A stretch of 8,520 nucleotides of DNA from Campylobacter sp. Its GTDB lineage: Bacteria; Campylobacterota; Campylobacteria; Campylobacterales; Campylobacteraceae. Under the pieces are notes generated by a model. It was given only the letters and a program-made list of their open reading frames with translations, made no database searches and was not told where the DNA came from. How positions within the stretch are numbered: position 1 is the stretch's first letter; every line of letters begins with the position of its first letter. The stretch covers positions 1-8,520 of the forward strand of contig JAJQAF010000201.1 in assembly GCA_021203945.1 (NCBI GenBank), written 5' to 3'. The translations under genes and the position numbers were made by a program. Positions 6,336-8,520 of this stretch are shown here, piece after piece.

Positions 6336-7325
6336 TTATCTCTTCATCATCTGCTTATACGGGCCAAATCTATGGGCGTTTTCATCAAATCCGTCGTTAT
6401 AAGGTCCTACGTCCATATCCATAGGTTTTACGTCAAGATCGGGGAAATCTTTATCGCGATTCGGCTTAACAGGACGTTCGTGCGAGTTCATAAACGCCGC
6501 TACGTCGTAAGCCTCTTCCGTACTTAGCGTCGCATCGCCTTTAGGCATACTTGATTTTATGTATTGCGCGGCTTTTATAAGGCGATACATTCCCGCGCCC
6601 GTGTTGTAGCTATCTTTGCCCCAAAGCGCGGGATAAAGATAATAATCGCCGCCGTTAGCAAAGTCCGCATTTACGATACCTTCGCCGTTTTCACCGTGGC
6701 AGGAGGCACATTTTTCGGCGTAAATTTTCGCACCTTTTTTAGGGTCTGCCGCACGAGATAAAAACTCAATTTTAGGAAGTCCTTGCCCTTTCACCTTTGC
6801 ACCCGTTTCATATCCCGTAGAAAGCCACTGCATATAAGTTATCATAGCTCTCATCTCTTTGGAATTCGTAGGGATAGGTTTGCCCGCCATCGAGCGCTGA
6901 AAACAGCCGTTTATGCGGTCTTGCAAGGTTACTACCTGATCGGCTCTGGAGTTATACTGCGGAAATCTGGCGTAAATTCCAACAAAAGGGCTTTGATTCG
7001 GTACTACGCCGCCGTTTGCGTGGCAGCTGGAACAGGATAGATTATTTCCCGTAAAGCGCTTTTTCTCGTCCTTTGCGCCCTGTCCTAGGTATCTAGCGGT
7101 CTCATTTATTAGCTTTGCGCCGTAGATTACGGTCTTTGCATACGGTGAATCGCCAAGCTTGCTTTCATCTATGACGCCGTTTTCATCAATTCCGACAGGA
7201 AGCTTAAACTCTTGCGTCTTAACCTCAAAAGGAAGTGCGCCTTTAGCCTTGTTTTTTGCGGCGTCAAAAGCAAACGCACAGGTGCAAACGAGTGCCGCAC
7301 TCATGAGTAAAACGGATTTTTTCAT
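6336..7325 (-). CDS. tsdA: TsdA-type dihaem cytochrome c (thiosulfate dehydrogenase / tetrathionate reductase)
   Basis: This periplasmic dihaem c-type cytochrome of the TsdA family interconverts thiosulfate and tetrathionate; the Campylobacter enzyme is known to favour tetrathionate reduction, feeding respiration. It is 329 aa. A Sec signal peptide ends near AFA-F (residues 17-20). Haem 1 binds at CSSCH (98-102) and haem 2 at CASCH (206-210). Between them lies the TsdA block LQDRINGCFQRSMAGKPIPT, with Cys141 39 residues after His102; this matches the spacing of the unusual His/Cys ligation of the active-site haem in TsdA. For haem 2 the SSMPKGD segment offers Met260 as sixth ligand. The ATG at 7325 has AAGGAGA five bases upstream, the strongest ribosome site in the window. 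It is transcribed alone or with little read-through, with a hairpin directly after it. The direction of catalysis in vivo is inferred from the family. Confidence 0.87.
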   Translation of the reverse strand: MKKSVLLMSAALVCTCAFAFDAAKNKAKGALPFEVKTQEFKLPVGIDENGVIDESKLGDSPYAKTVIYGAKLINETARYLGQGAKDEKKRFTGNNLSCSSCHANGGVVPNQSPFVGIYARFPQYNSRADQVVTLQDRINGCFQRSMAGKPIPTNSKEMRAMITYMQWLSTGYETGAKVKGQGLPKIEFLSRAADPKKGAKIYAEKCASCHGENGEGIVNADFANGGDYYLYPALWGKDSYNTGAGMYRLIKAAQYIKSSMPKGDATLSTEEAYDVAAFMNSHERPVKPNRDKDFPDLDVKPMDMDVGPYNDGFDENAHRFGPYKQMMKR

Positions 7326-7427
7326 ACGTTCTCCTTAAAATAAATTTGATCTTGAATTGTATTTTTACGACGTAAATTATATGTAAATGTGATAAAATCA
7401 ATTCTAAAAAATCAATAGGAGTGCAAT
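7326..7427. promoter_or_regulatory. Divergent promoter region, tsdA / agmatine deiminase
   Basis: These 102 bp separate two divergent genes. On the minus strand TACAAT (7361-7356) is a good -10 for tsdA, followed by the AAGGAGA ribosome site. On the plus strand GATAAAAT (about 7391-7398) is a good -10 for the agmatine deiminase gene. The two -10 boxes are about 30 bp apart, so polymerases could interfere. No clear palindromic operator is seen. Confidence 0.5.
7417..7421 (+). promoter_or_regulatory. Shine-Dalgarno AGGAG fixing a TTG start
   Basis: AGGAG ends six bases before TTG 7428, and no in-frame ATG occurs nearby. The protein's conserved N-terminus (AEWEKQELLFLSLPHE) begins at once, so the TTG start is well supported. 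Confidence 0.75.
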
Positions 7428-8405
7428 TTGAAAGCTTACGCGGAATGGGAAAAACAAGAGCTTTTATTTTTATCGCTTCCACACGAAAATACCGACTGGA
7501 AGCCGTATTTGGACGAAATTTTAGCCGCTTACGAAGAGCTTGTGAAAGCCGTTTGTAAATTTCAAAAAGTCGTTTTGATCTGTCCTGAGGAGAGAATTTT
7601 TAACGAGCGTTTTGCTAAATTTAATAACGTGGATTTCGTCAAAATTGATACGAACGATACGTGGATACGCGATTACGGAATGATAGACGTAAAAGACGGC
7701 GAGAAAATTTTAAGCTATGATTTTAAATTTAACGCTTGGGGCGGAAAATTTGAAAGTTTCAAGGATAATGCCGTAAATGGCGAGCTTGTCAAGCGATTTA
7801 AGACGAATTTAAAAGAGGTTGATTTTATCTTGGAGGGCGGAAGTATAGATTTTAACGCTCAAGGCGCGCTTCTAACGACGCAAGAATGCTTGCTAAACGA
7901 TAATCGCAACGCAAAATTTAATAAGCCGCAAATTGAAAAAAAGCTGAAAGAGCTTTTCGGGCTAGATCGCGTGATATGGCTAAAGCACGGCTTTATCAAG
8001 GGCGACGATACCGATAGCCACGTAGATACGTTGGCGAGATTTATTTCGCCCGATACGATTGCTTACGCAAGCTGCGAGGATGAAGCGGACGAGCACTACA
8101 ACGAGCTAAGCAAAATGCGTAAAGAGCTTGAAAATACGGGCTTTAAGCTCTTACCGCTTCCGCTTCCGAGTGCGAAATTTTACGGCGACAAACGGCTTGG
8201 TTGCACGTATGTAAATTTCATTTTTATAAACGGCGCGCTTATCGTGCCTACATACGATGACAATAACGATAAAATCGTGCTTGAAAGGTTGCAAAAAGCA
8301 TTGCCCGATCGCCAAATCATCGGCGTAAATTCGCTTGTTTTCGTGCGTCAAAACGGTTCGCTTCACTGCTCAAGTCAAAATAGATTTTTTGGCGCCAGGG
8401 GTTAA
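7428..8405 (+). CDS. aguA: Agmatine deiminase family protein
   Basis: It hydrolyses agmatine to N-carbamoylputrescine and ammonia in the cytoplasm, a step of putrescine synthesis; in Campylobacter a nitrilase-family amidohydrolase completes the route. The protein has 325 aa from TTG 7428. Guanidine-modifying (PPAD) superfamily motifs are in order: NDTWIRDYGM (76-85), FNAWGGKF (101-108), LEGGSIDF (135-142), KGDDTDSHVDTLARF (191-205) with catalytic His198, and GSLHCSSQNRF (310-320) with the nucleophile Cys314. Two positions differ from the usual form: DDTDSH where DDTDGH is common, and NGSLHC where GGxIHC is common. Both keep the catalytic residues. No signal peptide is seen. A peptidyl-arginine deiminase label is sometimes given to the family, but the short, unsecreted form favours agmatine. 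The gene reads intact and is followed after 2 bp by another start. Confidence 0.87.
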   Translation: MKAYAEWEKQELLFLSLPHENTDWKPYLDEILAAYEELVKAVCKFQKVVLICPEERIFNERFAKFNNVDFVKIDTNDTWIRDYGMIDVKDGEKILSYDFKFNAWGGKFESFKDNAVNGELVKRFKTNLKEVDFILEGGSIDFNAQGALLTTQECLLNDNRNAKFNKPQIEKKLKELFGLDRVIWLKHGFIKGDDTDSHVDTLARFISPDTIAYASCEDEADEHYNELSKMRKELENTGFKLLPLPLPSAKFYGDKRLGCTYVNFIFINGALIVPTYDDNNDKIVLERLQKALPDRQIIGVNSLVFVRQNGSLHCSSQNRFFGARG

Positions 8406-8407
8406 GA

Positions 8408-8520
8408 TTGCAACAAAAAATAGATTATGAAATCAACTTAAGCCTAGAAGAAAAAAAGCCTGACAACGGCGAAAACGGCGCGGATATCGCAGCGGGCGCG
8501 ACGGCTTTTTCGCTCTCTAT
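8408..8520 (+). CDS. 5' end of an unrecognised gene, cut by the window edge
   Basis: A stop-free frame runs from TTG 8408 to the window end (37 codons): MQQKIDYEINLSLEEKKPD (TTG as Met), then NGENGADIAAGATAFSLS. AGGGG (8397-8401) lies six bases before the TTG, and the gene would start 2 bp after the deiminase stop, so co-transcription is likely. The competing ATG 8427 hits a stop after four codons. The visible stretch is acidic and has no signal peptide. There is too little to name it. Confidence 0.45.
   Translation, partial: MQQKIDYEINLSLEEKKPDNGENGADIAAGATAFSLS

Noticed and set aside
1..8520. tRNA, rRNA or CRISPR array
   Set aside because: No cloverleaf, ribosomal segment or regularly spaced repeat was seen on either strand.

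Overview
The window looks like a campylobacterial (Campylobacterota) chromosome. It is AT-rich, has many AAATTTA-type stretches and TAAAAT-like -10 boxes, and carries a TsdA-type dihaem cytochrome, an agmatine deiminase and a polar amino acid ABC transporter, all familiar from Campylobacter. The host genes on the right are visibly richer in G+C than the left 3.9 kb, which fits one of the higher-GC species (rectus/showae/curvus/concisus group) better than C. jejuni. The species is inference.

Left part (58-3889): a complete mobile element. A 25-bp imperfect terminal inverted repeat (21 of 25 positions match) lies at 58-82 and 3865-3889, and both ends are flanked by an identical 8-bp direct repeat AATTTTTA (50-57 and 3890-3897). 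Inside are an intact IS1595-family (ISXO2-like) transposase (141-1166), then a cargo: a single-chain restriction-modification protein (nuclease + N6-adenine methyltransferase + one target-recognition domain) whose nuclease part is split by two compensating frameshifts (1188-1666), while the methyltransferase/specificity part stays open (to 3413). A terminator follows, then a small unrecognised, frameshifted ORF (about 3479-3761). The element therefore looks like an insertion sequence carrying its own restriction-modification gene, with the cutting half damaged.

Middle part (3898-6237): AT-rich intergenic DNA, then a minus-strand operon of two inner-membrane permeases and one ATPase of the polar amino acid ABC family, tightly spaced and without a substrate-binding protein in the window. 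A perfect 16-bp inverted repeat (6282-6319) separates it from the next upstream gene.

Right part (6336-8520): a minus-strand tsdA-like gene (periplasmic thiosulfate dehydrogenase/tetrathionate reductase), a 102-bp divergent promoter region, a plus-strand agmatine deiminase gene starting at TTG behind a clear Shine-Dalgarno, and the 5' end of a further plus-strand gene running off the window. The ABC transporter (amino acid uptake), TsdA (respiration) and agmatine deiminase (putrescine synthesis) are ordinary metabolic genes and are not evidently linked to the element.
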